This document shows positions 17,627 through 27,573 of a stretch of 64,000 bases of DNA, piece after piece. The stretch comes from an uncultured Microbulbifer sp. (GTDB lineage: Bacteria; Pseudomonadota; Gammaproteobacteria; Pseudomonadales; Cellvibrionaceae): positions 1-64,000 of the forward strand of contig NZ_CANLDD010000010.1 in the NCBI RefSeq assembly GCF_947489355.1, given 5' to 3'. The position numbers were made by a program, and so were the translations under genes. Within the stretch, counting starts at the first letter, position 1; each line of letters opens with the position of its first letter. The notes beneath the pieces are model-generated. The model searched no databases. It was given only the letters and a program-made list of their open reading frames with translations, and was not told the DNA's origin.

Positions 17627-18900
17627 CGGGCTGTTCCCTTCTGGCTAAACAGTTGACGGAACACCGGGTAGATATCCTGGACACCCACAATCTGTTCCAT
17701 GGCAAAGTGGCTCGGAAACAACGTGCGTACACTTTCGTATTCATCCCACAGGGCCTGGTGATCGCGCGGGGTGATTTCTACATAGGAGTAGTACTGCACG
17801 TGGGGCATGATGTCGTCGATCAGGATTTTGTGGCAGGTACTGGAATCATCATTCCAATTGTCGCCGTCTGATGCCTGGGCACCATAGATATTCCACTCAC
17901 TGTCCGGGTAGCGCTCATGCATAATCCGACGCATCAATTTGAGTGCGCTGGAGACGATAGTGCCCCCGGTTTCACGGGAGTAGAAAAACTCTTCTTCATC
18001 TACCTCCTTGGCGCTGGTGTGATGGCGGATAAATACGACTTCGGTGTATTCATAGCTGCGCTGGAGAAACAGGTAGAGCAACAGGAAGAAGCGCTTGGCC
18101 ATATCCTTGGTGGCCTGATTCATGGAGCCGGAAACATCCATCAAACAGAACATTACAGCGCGGGAGCGGGGTTTTGGCTGGCGAATCAGCAAATTGTATT
18201 TCAGATCAAAATCATCCAGGAAGGGCACGCGACCGATACGTTTGCGCAGCTCTGAAATGTCACTTTTTAACGCTTCAATTTGTCGTTGGTCGCGCAGTGC
18301 GAGGTCTTTTTTTTCTTCCTGTGCAAGGGCTGTTTCCAGCACGCGCAGCTTGCGCCGCTTGCTGCTGGTCAGGGCGATTCGGCGTGCGTGGGCCGCTCTG
18401 AGGGAGCGGATCACATTGAGGCGGCCGGGGGTACCCTCGTTACTGATACCGGCACGAATCACCCGAAAAGCTGTATTGCCGGCCAGTTGCTGCTTGACCA
18501 TGTTGGGCAGTTGCAGCCCCTCGAACATAAAATTGAGAAACTCTTCCTGAGAGATCTGAAAGACAAACTCGTCGACGCCCTCGCCGCTGTCGCTGGCACC
18601 GCTGCCATTGTCTCCCCCGCTCTGGCCCTGGCGTGGAATCCTATCACCGGTCGTGAATTCCCTATTACCCGGCAAAATGTGCTCGATATGCCCACCGGTA
18701 CCATGGGAGAGCAGGGGTTCATTGATATCCCGGGTGGGGATGCTGATTCGTTCACCCTTGTCCATATCCATGATTGAACGGTTGTTCATGGCATCACCAA
18801 CCGCTTTTTTAATATGAGCCTTGTAACGTCTGAGAAAACGCTGGCGGTTTACCGTACTCTTTTTTTTCCCATTCAGTCGGCGGTCGATGATATAGCTCAT
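17620..18900 (-). CDS. yeaH: DUF444/YeaH-YhbH family protein
   Basis: A 426-residue YeaH-family protein with the N terminus [20 protein letters not shown] followed by basic [11 protein letters not shown]. The C-terminal half carries a von Willebrand A-like MIDAS ([12 protein letters not shown]) with the family-typical [23 protein letters not shown] and GGTIVSSAL. It is the conserved middle gene between the PrkA kinase (269 bases upstream) and SpoVR (7-base overlap downstream). It is presumed to act with the kinase, possibly as a substrate or scaffold; that is inference from co-occurrence. Confidence 0.95.
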   Translation of the reverse strand: MSYIIDRRLNGKKKSTVNRQRFLRRYKAHIKKAVGDAMNNRSIMDMDKGERISIPTRDINEPLLSHGTGGHIEHILPGNREFTTGDRIPRQGQSGGDNGSGASDSGEGVDEFVFQISQEEFLNFMFEGLQLPNMVKQQLAGNTAFRVIRAGISNEGTPGRLNVIRSLRAAHARRIALTSSKRRKLRVLETALAQEEKKDLALRDQRQIEALKSDISELRKRIGRVPFLDDFDLKYNLLIRQPKPRSRAVMFCLMDVSGSMNQATKDMAKRFFLLLYLFLQRSYEYTEVVFIRHHTSAKEVDEEEFFYSRETGGTIVSSALKLMRRIMHERYPDSEWNIYGAQASDGDNWNDDSSTCHKILIDDIMPHVQYYSYVEITPRDHQALWDEYESVRTLFPSHFAMEQIVGVQDIYPVFRQLFSQKGTARC

Positions 18901-19169
18901 ATTGCTGTCCTGGCCCTGAACAAAATCAATCGGTACTACCGGTCATACAAGCACGTATTACCGGAAGGGAAGGGGAGAATGCAAACCCCCTAGCTATTAA
19001 ACCGCTAATCAGGCAGGTTTGAACTGAACTGACTGATTGATCGTGAAAAACTGCCCAATCAGAGAGGCGCAGTTTGCATTTAAAGGGCTTGTGCCGGTGG
19101 GTGGCCGAAGAAAACCTATCTCCACATTTCGTTAAACCATAGACTGATCCTTCCCTGCAAGCGGAAAAA

Positions 19170-21092
19170 TTACTGCGATTTGCGTACACGGAGATACCAT
19201 TCAGACAGCAGACGAACCTGTTTCTCGGTGTAACCACGCTCTACCATACGTGCCACAAAGTCTGCATGCTTACGCTTATCGTCCGTGGATGCCTTGGTAT
19301 TGAAGGAAATAACCGGCAGAAGATCCTCGGTATTTGAAAACATCTTCTTTTCAATAACGGCGCGAAGTTTTTCGTAGGACCTCCAGTCCGGATTTTTACC
19401 CTGGTTATTGGCTCTGGCTCGCAGCACGAAGTTTACAATCTCATTGCGAAAATCTTTTGGATTGGAAATTCCGGCAGGTTTTTCGGTTTTTTCCAGTTCT
19501 TCATTGAGCGCGCCCCGATCCAGTATCTCACCGGTTTCTGGATCGCGATACTCCTGGTCCTGAATCCAGAAGTCGGCATAAGTGACATAGCGGTCGAAGA
19601 GATTCTGGCCGTATTCTGCGTAGGATTCCAGATAAGCGGTTTGGATCTCCTTGCCGATAAACTCCACGTATCTCGGAGCCAGATATTCCTTGATAAAGCC
19701 CAGGTAGGTTTCCTGTTTTTCCGGTTGAAACTGCTCTTGCTCTATTTGTTGTTCCAGTACATATAATAGATGCACCGGGTTGGCTGCCACTTCAGTTGCA
19801 TCAAAATTGAAAACCTTGGAGAGTATCTTAAATGCAAAGCGTGTAGACAGGCCGGTCATCCCTTCATCGACGCCGGCATTGTCTCGATACTCTTGTATTG
19901 TCTTCGCCTTGGGGTCGGTGTCTTTGAGATTTTCCCCATCATAAATGCGCATTTTTGAATAGAGGTTGGAATTTTCCGGACCCTTGATCCTTGATAATAC
20001 GGAGAACTGCGCCAGCATGCGCAGAGTGTCCGGTGCACAGGGTGCCTCGGAGAGGGAACTGTTTTCCAGTAATTTTTGATAGATCCTGATTTCCTCCTGA
20101 ACACGTACACAATAGGGGACCTTGACGATATAAATTCGGTCGAGGAATGCTTCGTTGTTGCGGTTGTTGCGGAAAGACTGCCATTCCGATTCGTTGGAGT
20201 GCGCCAACACCGTGCCGTTAAACGGTATTGAGCCAAGTCCCTCTGTACTGTTGTAATTGCCCTCCTGAGTGGCAGTCAGTAAAGGATGCAGCACCTTGAT
20301 AGGTGCTTTAAACATTTCCACAAATTCCATCAAACCCTGATTGGCACGACACAGACTGCCGGAAAAACTGTAGGCATCGGGATCGTTTTGCGGAAATTCT
20401 TCCAGTTTTCGAATATCTATCTTGCCAACCAGGGAGGAAATATCCTGATTGTTTTCGTCGCCGGGCTCTGTCTTGGATATCGCTATTTGATCGAGGATAG
20501 AGGGATGCACCTTCACTACACGGAACTTACTGATGTCTCCATTGAACTCGTGCAGCCGCTTGACAGCCCAGGGCGACATGATGGTATTGACATAGCGACT
20601 GGCGATGCCATAGTCCTCCTCCAGAATGCGTCCATCCTCCCCTGGGGAGAAGAGGCTCAGCGGTGATTCGAAAACAGGCGATCCCTTAATTGCGTAAATC
20701 GGCACCTGTTCCATTAGCGCCTTGAGACGTTCGGCAAGGGAGGATTTGCCGCCACCCACCGGGCCCAGCAGGTACAGGATTTGCTTTTTCTCCTCCAATC
20801 CCTGGGCAGCATGTCGAAAGAAGGCGACAATTTGTTCAATCGCCTCTTCCATACCGTAGAAACCGCTAAAGGCTTTATAGCGCTTGATGACCTTGTTACA
20901 GAAAATTCTGGACAGGCGGGGGTCATGGGAGGTGTCGATCAGTTCTGCCTCGCCGATCGCCAGGAGGATTCTCTCGGCGGGGGAAGCATAGGCGCCACGA
21001 TCCGTTTTACACAGCTCCAGGTATTCCTGAATACTGAGCTCTTCATTCTGGATAGACTCGTATCTCTCCAGATAGTGGTTGAAAATTGTCAT
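19170..21092 (-). CDS. yeaG: PrkA/YeaG serine protein kinase (AAA+ type)
   Basis: A 640-residue PrkA-family protein. The N-terminal AAA domain has a Walker A (LYLLGPVGGGKSSLAERLK, about residues 105-123), GLMEFVEMFKAPIKVLHPLL and VLAHSNESEW. The C-terminal PrkA domain begins around SVLSRIKGPENSNLYSKMRI. The ATG at 21092 is preceded by GGGAGG at ideal distance; an in-frame ATG 17 codons earlier has no ribosome site. It heads the stress module with yeaH and ycgB. The long 448-base upstream region shared with galE should hold its promoter. Confidence 0.96.
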   Translation of the reverse strand: MTIFNHYLERYESIQNEELSIQEYLELCKTDRGAYASPAERILLAIGEAELIDTSHDPRLSRIFCNKVIKRYKAFSGFYGMEEAIEQIVAFFRHAAQGLEEKKQILYLLGPVGGGKSSLAERLKALMEQVPIYAIKGSPVFESPLSLFSPGEDGRILEEDYGIASRYVNTIMSPWAVKRLHEFNGDISKFRVVKVHPSILDQIAISKTEPGDENNQDISSLVGKIDIRKLEEFPQNDPDAYSFSGSLCRANQGLMEFVEMFKAPIKVLHPLLTATQEGNYNSTEGLGSIPFNGTVLAHSNESEWQSFRNNRNNEAFLDRIYIVKVPYCVRVQEEIRIYQKLLENSSLSEAPCAPDTLRMLAQFSVLSRIKGPENSNLYSKMRIYDGENLKDTDPKAKTIQEYRDNAGVDEGMTGLSTRFAFKILSKVFNFDATEVAANPVHLLYVLEQQIEQEQFQPEKQETYLGFIKEYLAPRYVEFIGKEIQTAYLESYAEYGQNLFDRYVTYADFWIQDQEYRDPETGEILDRGALNEELEKTEKPAGISNPKDFRNEIVNFVLRARANNQGKNPDWRSYEKLRAVIEKKMFSNTEDLLPVISFNTKASTDDKRKHADFVARMVERGYTEKQVRLLSEWYLRVRKSQ

Positions 21093-21540
21093 GATATTTA
21101 CCTCCCTGTAGTGTCCCGGGGAACACCGTATCCGTCTTATCATTCGGAATCAGTGCACCGGTTACTCCGTGGCAGCGGATCTGCCCATCCGGGGTGATCC
21201 GTATAGGTGGCTGTAGCACACTTTTTGCCTAGACGGAGGTGTATTTGTCGTGAAGCACGGAGACTATTACCGCCCTTCGCAACGACTATGTATTACCTGT
21301 TCAACAAGGGCCGGCGTCGGCCCGCAGCATCTCCCGCGCCGCGCTATCTACGCTGTGATCATTGACTTGGGGTAAACAGACTTCCTCCTGGGTACAGAAT
21401 GTTAAACAACCTCTGCTTTTCCAGCATAGCTTTCCGTCTTATCGCGATACTGGAATGGTACCTTTATAGGTTGAATATAACGGCATTTTGCCCTTTACTT
21501 GCGGCCTTTTGTCAGGATAAACAAACTCGAGGGTGTCATT
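21093..21540. promoter_or_regulatory. Divergent regulatory region between yeaG and galE
   Basis: About 450 bases without a credible gene. It must carry the promoters of the stress operon (minus) and galE (plus). No clear -10/-35 pair or operator was identified by eye. Confidence 0.4.
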
Positions 21541-22569
21541 ATGGCAATTCTGGTGACTGGCGGTGCGGGTTATATTGGTAGCCATACCTGTATTGAATTG
21601 CTGAATGCAGGTTTTCAGCCGGTTGTGGTGGACAATTTGTCCAACAGCAGCGAAGAGGCCCTGCGCAGAGTGGCGTCTATCACTGGCAGGACGGTGCCAT
21701 TTTACCCCCTTGATATCGGCGATCGGCAAGGATTGCATCGGGTCTTTTGCGAGCATGAGATTGCCGCGGTAATGCATTTCGCCGGGCTTAAAGCTGTCGG
21801 TGAATCAGTAACCAGGCCCCTGCGTTACTATCAAACCAACCTGGCTGGCACTCTGGTCCTGATTGAGTTGATGGAAGAATTTGGCGTAAACCGCCTGGTC
21901 TTCAGCTCCTCGGCTACCGTGTACGGTGATCCGAAGACTGTGCCGATCCGGGAGGACTTTCCTACCGGGGCAACCAATCCCTATGGAGCCAGCAAGCTGA
22001 TGGTAGAGGATATGCTTAGGGATATCTGCGCAGCTCCGGAAAGTCGCTGGCAGGTGAGCCTGCTACGCTACTTTAATCCGATTGGGGCCCATAAAAGTGG
22101 CATGATTGGTGAAGACCCGCGGGGTATTCCCAACAATTTATTGCCTTATGTCTCGCAGGTGGCAGTCGGTCGCCGTCCCTATCTGCGGGTATTTGGCAAC
22201 GATTACGATACGGCTGATGGTACTGGCGTGAGAGACTATATCCATGTGGTCGATTTGGCCCGCGGCCATCTGGCCGCACTGGAACTGTTGCTGCAGAATA
22301 CGGGTAATGCCAGCTGCTATACCCATAATCTTGGGACAGGCCGGGGATGTTCTGTGCTGGAAGTTGTACGTGCATTTGAAATCGCAAGTGGCAGGGAGGT
22401 TCCCTATAACATTGTACCTCGCAGGCCCGGTGATATCGCACAGTGCTATGCTGATCCGACGCTGGCCGAGAGGGATTTGGGTTGGAAAGCCGAGTATGAC
22501 TTGGAGAGAATGGTCGAGGATACCTGGCGTTGGCAGTCCCGGAATCCGAAAGGCTATAGCACTTTGTGA
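21541..22569 (+). CDS. galE: UDP-glucose 4-epimerase GalE
   Basis: A 342-residue SDR-type epimerase that interconverts UDP-glucose and UDP-galactose using bound NAD. It has [17 protein letters not shown] at the N terminus, [29 protein letters not shown], the catalytic SSSATVYG and YGASK (Tyr and Lys), and [13 protein letters not shown]. The start at 21541 follows GAGGGTG and opens the Rossmann motif. It stands alone, so it probably supplies UDP-galactose for envelope polysaccharide. No galactose operon genes are adjacent. Confidence 0.97.
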   Translation: MAILVTGGAGYIGSHTCIELLNAGFQPVVVDNLSNSSEEALRRVASITGRTVPFYPLDIGDRQGLHRVFCEHEIAAVMHFAGLKAVGESVTRPLRYYQTNLAGTLVLIELMEEFGVNRLVFSSSATVYGDPKTVPIREDFPTGATNPYGASKLMVEDMLRDICAAPESRWQVSLLRYFNPIGAHKSGMIGEDPRGIPNNLLPYVSQVAVGRRPYLRVFGNDYDTADGTGVRDYIHVVDLARGHLAALELLLQNTGNASCYTHNLGTGRGCSVLEVVRAFEIASGREVPYNIVPRRPGDIAQCYADPTLAERDLGWKAEYDLERMVEDTWRWQSRNPKGYSTL

Positions 22570-22842
22570 GCCCGCTGAAAACCTGATAGGGATAGCGGAG
22601 TGTTGAGAGCCCGCTGATCCCTGTTTTTCTGACCACATTTTCCGCAAATGACATGCCTTCGGCAAGCAACAAAACTTTTGCCGATCGGGGAGCTGTTGTC
22701 ATTAGTTCGCTGTGATAAAGCTACCCTGTGCAATTGTGCTAGTATTTTCTGGGCGACCATCCAATGAGTCCTGAAGCATCGGCTGGGTTGCCGAAGAAGT
22801 AACCTGAACGATTGGGGAGTTTCAGCCAGAACAAGCACAACA

Positions 22843-24360
22843 ATGACTATGAAAACGTCCATTCCTCCCAGGCTTCCTCTCTATATTAACGGTGAATGGA
22901 TACAATCCGACAGCGACGATTGGCTGGATGTAACCAATCCCGCCACTGGGGAAGTCCTGACCCAGGTTCCCTGTGCCTCCCTCGAAGACCTGCGATCTGC
23001 AGTCGCCTCCGCCCGCGATGCATTTCCAGAATGGCGGGATACACCAATATCTACGCGCGCGCGCGTCATGCTCAGATACCAGGTCTTGCTCAAAGAGCAT
23101 CAGCAAAGCCTGGCGGAAATTCTCTGTGAGGAAACCGGCAAGACTATTGAGGATGCCAGAGGTGATATCTGGCGGGGTATTGAGGTTGTAGAGCATGCGG
23201 CGAACGTTGCCAGTTTGATGATGGGGGAAACGGTAGAAAACGTCGCCAATGCCGTCGACTGTTACTCCTTCCTGCAACCACTGGGTGTATGTGTCGGTAT
23301 CACACCATTTAACTTTCCCGCAATGATTCCGTTATGGATGTTTCCCATGGCGATTGCCTGTGGTAATAGTTTTGTCCTCAAACCATCGGAACAGGACCCA
23401 ATCACCCCCTGCAAGCTTGCGGAACTTTTCGAAGAGGCGGGGGCGCCCAAAGGGCTATTGCAGGTGGTGCATGGTGGCCGGGAACAGGTGGATTTTCTGC
23501 TCAAGGCACCGGATATCAAGGCAATCTCTTTTGTGGGGTCGGTCCCTGTAGCCCGGTATATTTATCAGACCGGTACCTCGCACCTAAAGCGGGTACAGGC
23601 ATTTGCCGGCGCCAAGAACCATATGGTGGTTATGCCCGATGCCAACAAAAGTGCTGCAATTCATCATCTAATCGGCTCTTCGGTTGGAGCCGCGGGGCAG
23701 CGTTGTATGGCGATATCCGTAGCCGTTTTGGTTGGTGAAGCGCAGCAGTGGAAGAGCGAAATCCGCGATAGTATGGCCAAGGTGAAGCCCGGCCACTGGA
23801 GGAGGCCGGAATCTGACTACGGGCCAATGATTTCCGCAGTGGCGCGGGAGCGGGTACTGGAGTATATCGCCAGGGGCAGGGCGGAGGGCGCCGACTGTAT
23901 GTTGGACGGCTCCGCTGTATCTGTTGATGGATATCCCGATGGCAACTGGGTGGGGCCGACCCTGTTCGCCAATGTCACCCCGGAGATGTCCATTTACACC
24001 GACGAGATCTTCGGTCCCGTCCTCTGTCTTGTCAACGCGGATACTCTGGAGGATGCGATTCACTTCGTGAATCAATGTCCCTATGGCAATGGCACATCCA
24101 TATTTACCGCCAGTGGCGCCGCCGCGCGTAAATACCAGCATGAAACCTTGGTGGGCCAGGTGGGGATTAATGTACCTATTCCGGTACCCTTGCCATTTTT
24201 CAGCTTCACTGGCTGGCGCGGTTCCTTTTATGGGGACCTGCACGCCTACGGCAAGCAGGCAGTGCGCTTTTACACAGAAACCAAGACAATAACGGCACGC
24301 TGGTTTGATTCGGATATCGAACATGCACAGCACGCGAACATGACAATAAACCTCAAATAG
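22843..24360 (+). CDS. mmsA: Methylmalonate-semialdehyde dehydrogenase (CoA-acylating)
   Basis: A 505-residue aldehyde dehydrogenase of the MmsA class, which converts methylmalonate semialdehyde to propionyl-CoA in valine catabolism. Diagnostic features are [52 protein letters not shown] and the catalytic Cys in [10 protein letters not shown], with [19 protein letters not shown] near the end in slightly altered form ([14 protein letters not shown]). Followed 45 bases later by mmsB, the preceding step of the same pathway. Two in-frame ATGs at 22843 and 22849 are equally plausible starts. Confidence 0.96.
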   Translation: MTMKTSIPPRLPLYINGEWIQSDSDDWLDVTNPATGEVLTQVPCASLEDLRSAVASARDAFPEWRDTPISTRARVMLRYQVLLKEHQQSLAEILCEETGKTIEDARGDIWRGIEVVEHAANVASLMMGETVENVANAVDCYSFLQPLGVCVGITPFNFPAMIPLWMFPMAIACGNSFVLKPSEQDPITPCKLAELFEEAGAPKGLLQVVHGGREQVDFLLKAPDIKAISFVGSVPVARYIYQTGTSHLKRVQAFAGAKNHMVVMPDANKSAAIHHLIGSSVGAAGQRCMAISVAVLVGEAQQWKSEIRDSMAKVKPGHWRRPESDYGPMISAVARERVLEYIARGRAEGADCMLDGSAVSVDGYPDGNWVGPTLFANVTPEMSIYTDEIFGPVLCLVNADTLEDAIHFVNQCPYGNGTSIFTASGAAARKYQHETLVGQVGINVPIPVPLPFFSFTGWRGSFYGDLHAYGKQAVRFYTETKTITARWFDSDIEHAQHANMTINLK

Positions 24361-24405
24361 TCACTTGCCGGGAAGCCAACCGGGTGCTGACATTCGGAGA
24401 GTGCA

Positions 24406-25296
24406 ATGACAAAGACAGTCGCCTTCTTTGGACTTGGGCACATGGGAGCCCCCATGTCTTACAACCTGGTGAAAGCAGGATTTCAGGTCAAGGGATACGA
24501 TCCGATCAGGGCATTGCTCGACAGCGCAGGCAGCCGGGGCGTCGAGGCATGTGCTACCCCACACCAGGCTGTGGTGGGTGCAGACTTTATTGTCAGTATG
24601 CTGCCTCACAGTGCCGCAGTGGAGTCCCTGTATATCGATGAGGAAAAATTACTGGACCTGGTTGCGCCAAATACCCTGGTGATCGATTGTTCCACCATTT
24701 CTGCCACCAGCGCCAAGCGCCTTCTGGCCACAGCCAGAGACAAGGGGGTCCACGCCATAGAGGCGCCCGTATCCGGTGGCGTAGCCGGGGCAGCGGCTGG
24801 TACATTGAGTTTTATGTGTGGTGGGGACGGCAATGATGTGGAGCGGGCGCGGGAAATTCTTCGGCATATGGGAATCAATATTTTCCACGCGGGGCCCGCC
24901 GGGTCTGGCCAGACGGCCAAGATCTGCAACAACATGCTCCTGGCCATCCATATGATTGGTACAGCCGAGGCCCTGCAGCTGGGTGTGGATAACGGACTGG
25001 ACCCCAAAGTGCTTACAGAGATTATATCAAAAAGCTCCGGGGCCAACTGGTCTCTGCAAACCTATAACCCCTATCCGGGAGTTATGGAAAATGTGCCCGC
25101 CAGTAATCAGTATGCCGGAGGGTTTATGGTCAAGTTGATGTGCAAGGACCTGGGCCTGGCGCAGCATGCTGCAACCGATAGTAAAAGCTATACTCCACTG
25201 GGTTCACTGGCTCGCAACCTGTATGGGATACATAACCTGGCAGGGAGCGGGGAACTGGATTTCTCCAGCATTCAGCAACTATTCCAACTGAAATAG
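24406..25296 (+). CDS. mmsB: 3-hydroxyisobutyrate dehydrogenase
   Basis: A 296-residue beta-hydroxyacid dehydrogenase. The N-terminal FFGLGHMGAPMSYNLVKAG binds NAD, DCSTISATSAKRL and EAPVSGGVAGAAAGTLSFM form the substrate loop, and the catalytic Lys lies in GSGQTAKICNNMLLAI. It oxidises 3-hydroxyisobutyrate to methylmalonate semialdehyde, the substrate of the adjacent MmsA. The pair is a classic valine-degradation operon; other genes of the pathway are not in the window. Confidence 0.96.
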   Translation: MTKTVAFFGLGHMGAPMSYNLVKAGFQVKGYDPIRALLDSAGSRGVEACATPHQAVVGADFIVSMLPHSAAVESLYIDEEKLLDLVAPNTLVIDCSTISATSAKRLLATARDKGVHAIEAPVSGGVAGAAAGTLSFMCGGDGNDVERAREILRHMGINIFHAGPAGSGQTAKICNNMLLAIHMIGTAEALQLGVDNGLDPKVLTEIISKSSGANWSLQTYNPYPGVMENVPASNQYAGGFMVKLMCKDLGLAQHAATDSKSYTPLGSLARNLYGIHNLAGSGELDFSSIQQLFQLK

Positions 25297-25480
25297 GCAG
25301 GCATTTTACTTCGTCCCAAGTCTCTTGCTGATACTAGTACCTCTGGTAAAAGCTAATACGGCAGATCAAACAGTTAGGTATATTCGATTACCTCGAAAAA
25401 GGGCGGCTGAGATCGGATCTTTTATTATGGTTAATCTGGGTATGGGATTTTCTTCTGCTGATAACACTTTGTGATATTGC

Positions 25481-25610
25481 TAGTAAAGCAAGAGGGAAGA
25501 ATACTCCTCCCGCAGGATCGTATGAGGCATGGATGCCGATTACGAGCGTACCGGGAAGTATTCACAGTGTGTCCCGAGAGGAGAGTATTCTTTGCTTCGA
25601 TCTGTTAGTG
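25481..25610. repeat. Structured dispersed repeat, copy 1
   Basis: A sequence of about 130 bases that recurs at 60808-60939. Its ends form an imperfect inverted repeat (GAAGAATACTCCTC with GAGGAGAGTATTCTT). The centre, from CAGGATCGTATGAGG through ATTACGAGCGTA, is identical in both copies and contains the small hairpin GGCATGGATGCC. It has no coding capacity. It behaves like a small non-autonomous mobile or REP/MITE-like element. Confidence 0.75.
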
Positions 25611-25804
25611 ATAGGTTGAGTGCTTGATATTTTTGAAGATCCAGGAATTGATAATTGGTCAGGCCTGACCGGTTATTAACATGATGCTCAAAGATGCGGC
25701 CTGTATTTGAATTTTAAGATATTAACCATTCATTTTATGCAGAAATAACGGCCGTAAATTCATTCATTAAACGAGAACCACCTCTAATCAATTCCCCCTT
25801 GGAA

Positions 25805-25840
25805 TGCATTAAACTTTTTTCGGGCAAAAAGTTTAATGCA
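25805..25840. repeat. Perfect 15-bp hairpin upstream of the subtilase gene
   Basis: TGCATTAAACTTTTT (25805-25819) pairs perfectly with AAAAAGTTTAATGCA (25826-25840) across TCGGGC. Downstream T-rich sequence would allow termination of readthrough from mmsB, or the site could be an operator for the subtilase, whose start is 158 bases further on. Confidence 0.6.
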
Positions 25841-25998
25841 TTATTTTGCCTTTTTTGCACAAATGTCAAATTGTCATATTGCATAAGATATTTTAGTTAG
25901 TGCAAATATCCTCAATAGGTTGATCGCGTTCATTGCAGGTGAGCTCGATTCAACATATACCTTTTCATGTAAAATTAGGTTAATGGAGAAGAAAAATA

Positions 25999-27393
25999 AT
26001 GCATATTCTCTCAAAGGTGTTTCTCAGGGCTGGTTTAACGATGGCTGCGGTGGTAACCGGCTTTCTCTCTTATAGTGCCTATGCGGTTGAACGCGATGAA
26101 GGCACCGATTTTTCCAATGTGCCGCAGCGTATCATTGTGCAATATAAAGACGTCAAGGCCCGCGATTGGGCCGACCAAGCGGCTGCGCTCGCACAGCGGG
26201 GCGGCCATGGAATGACTTACGTGCGCAGTTTGGCACTGGCAGATCGTCAGGTATACCGGCTGAATAAGCGCATGGCGCCGGGTCAGTTGAAAAAGCTGGC
26301 ACTGATGCTGGAGGCCGATCCAAATGTCCTCGCTGTTGAAGAGGATGTATTGATGCAGCCACAATTTATACCGAATGACACTTTTTACAATGTGCAGTGG
26401 CATTACTTTGAGGCTGTCGGCGGTATCAACCTTCCCCTGGCGTGGGATAAACAGACGGGAGCCGGCGTCACCGTGGCTGTGCTGGATACCGGTTATGTAT
26501 TCCACTCAGACCTCCACGCCAATATACTCCCCGGCTACGATTTTATCAGTGATGTTTCTGTGGCCAATGATGGCAACGGGCGCGACTCAGATGCCAGCGA
26601 CCCGGGGGATTGGGTGAATGCCAACGAGTGCGGTCCTTTTAATCCACCGCAATTCCGGCCCAGTAGCTGGCACGGCACCCATGTTTCCGGCACCATCGCT
26701 GCTGTGACCAACAACAACCAGGGTGTGGCTGGCGTAGCCTTCGATGCAGAAGTGGTTCCGGTGCGGGTGCTGGGCAAGTGCGGTGGTTTTCTCTCTGATA
26801 TTGCCGACGGTATTGTCTGGGCATCCGGTGGTACTGTGAGTGGTGTGCCGGCCAATGCCAACCCCGCCCAGGTGATTAACATGAGTCTTGGTGGTGTCGG
26901 CGCCTGTGGTTCCACCTATCAAAGTGCCATCAATACGGCCGTTGCCAACGGCACAACCGTGGTAGTCAGTGCAGGGAACAGCAATGCGGATGCATCCGGT
27001 TTTCGACCGGCAAACTGTTTCAATGTGATAGCCGTTGCAGCGACCGAGCGCTTTGGGGCCCGGGCTTATTACTCTAACTTTGGTGCCACCGTAGATGTCA
27101 GTGCGCCAGGAGGAGATGTGGTCTTCAACCCTACTCACGGAGTCGCTTCAACCCTGAACGACGGCCAGACAAGTCCAGGTAATGAGAACTATGTGTACTA
27201 TCAGGGTACCTCTATGGCGGCACCGCATGTATCTGGTACCGCTGCGCTTATGTACGCCAAGAATGCTGGCCTCACACCGGTGCAGATCGAGAATATCCTG
27301 ACGCTCACGGCCCGCCCTCTGCCCGGTGCTTGTTCCGGTGGCTGTGGTGCGGGCATTATTGATGCCAATGCGGCAATTGATGCTGTGCCTTAA
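25999..27393 (+). CDS. Secreted S8 family serine peptidase (subtilase)
   Basis: A 464-residue subtilase. A signal peptide covers about residues 1-29 (AAVVTGFLSYSAYA). An inhibitor I9-like propeptide follows (QRIIVQYKDVKARD to VLAVEEDVLMQ). The catalytic triad is D163 (VAVLDTGYVFHSDL), H225 (SSWHGTHVSGTIAA) and S405 (YQGTSMAAPHVSGTAAL), with the oxyanion Asn in AGNSNAD. Cysteines near the C terminus (GACSGGCGAG) may form a disulfide. GGAGAAG precedes the ATG. It lacks the C-terminal P or PPC domain common in marine homologues. Probably an extracellular nutrient-scavenging protease. Confidence 0.95.
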   Translation: MHILSKVFLRAGLTMAAVVTGFLSYSAYAVERDEGTDFSNVPQRIIVQYKDVKARDWADQAAALAQRGGHGMTYVRSLALADRQVYRLNKRMAPGQLKKLALMLEADPNVLAVEEDVLMQPQFIPNDTFYNVQWHYFEAVGGINLPLAWDKQTGAGVTVAVLDTGYVFHSDLHANILPGYDFISDVSVANDGNGRDSDASDPGDWVNANECGPFNPPQFRPSSWHGTHVSGTIAAVTNNNQGVAGVAFDAEVVPVRVLGKCGGFLSDIADGIVWASGGTVSGVPANANPAQVINMSLGGVGACGSTYQSAINTAVANGTTVVVSAGNSNADASGFRPANCFNVIAVAATERFGARAYYSNFGATVDVSAPGGDVVFNPTHGVASTLNDGQTSPGNENYVYYQGTSMAAPHVSGTAALMYAKNAGLTPVQIENILTLTARPLPGACSGGCGAGIIDANAAIDAVP

Positions 27394-27399
27394 TCGGCT

Positions 27400-27431
27400 G
27401 TTGAAAAAGGCCTTCCATGGCCTTTTTCAAC
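27400..27431 (+). terminator. Terminator after the subtilase gene
   Basis: A perfect 13-bp inverted repeat, GTTGAAAAAGGCC (27400-27412) with GGCCTTTTTCAAC (27419-27431), starts seven bases after the stop codon. A second perfect 10-bp stem, GGGTTTGCGG with CCGCAAACCC (27434-27460), follows immediately. Confidence 0.8.
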
Positions 27432-27573
27432 CTGGGTTTGCGGCGCATGTCCGCAAACCCTCCACGTGAGATAGACAATCGATGTACACGGGGTTTCCTG
27501 CCCAAGCGCAGGTTTTTATCCGCAAGGAGAGAGGCCGTTTCGCAAAGGTAAAGGTGGTTCGCCCCGAGAAACC

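Larger units (their letters stand above)
25297..25998. other. Long non-coding stretch between mmsB and the subtilase gene
   Basis: About 700 AT-rich bases without a credible gene. It contains copy 1 of a structured repeat (25481-25610) and a perfect 15-bp hairpin (25805-25840), both described separately. Confidence 0.6.
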
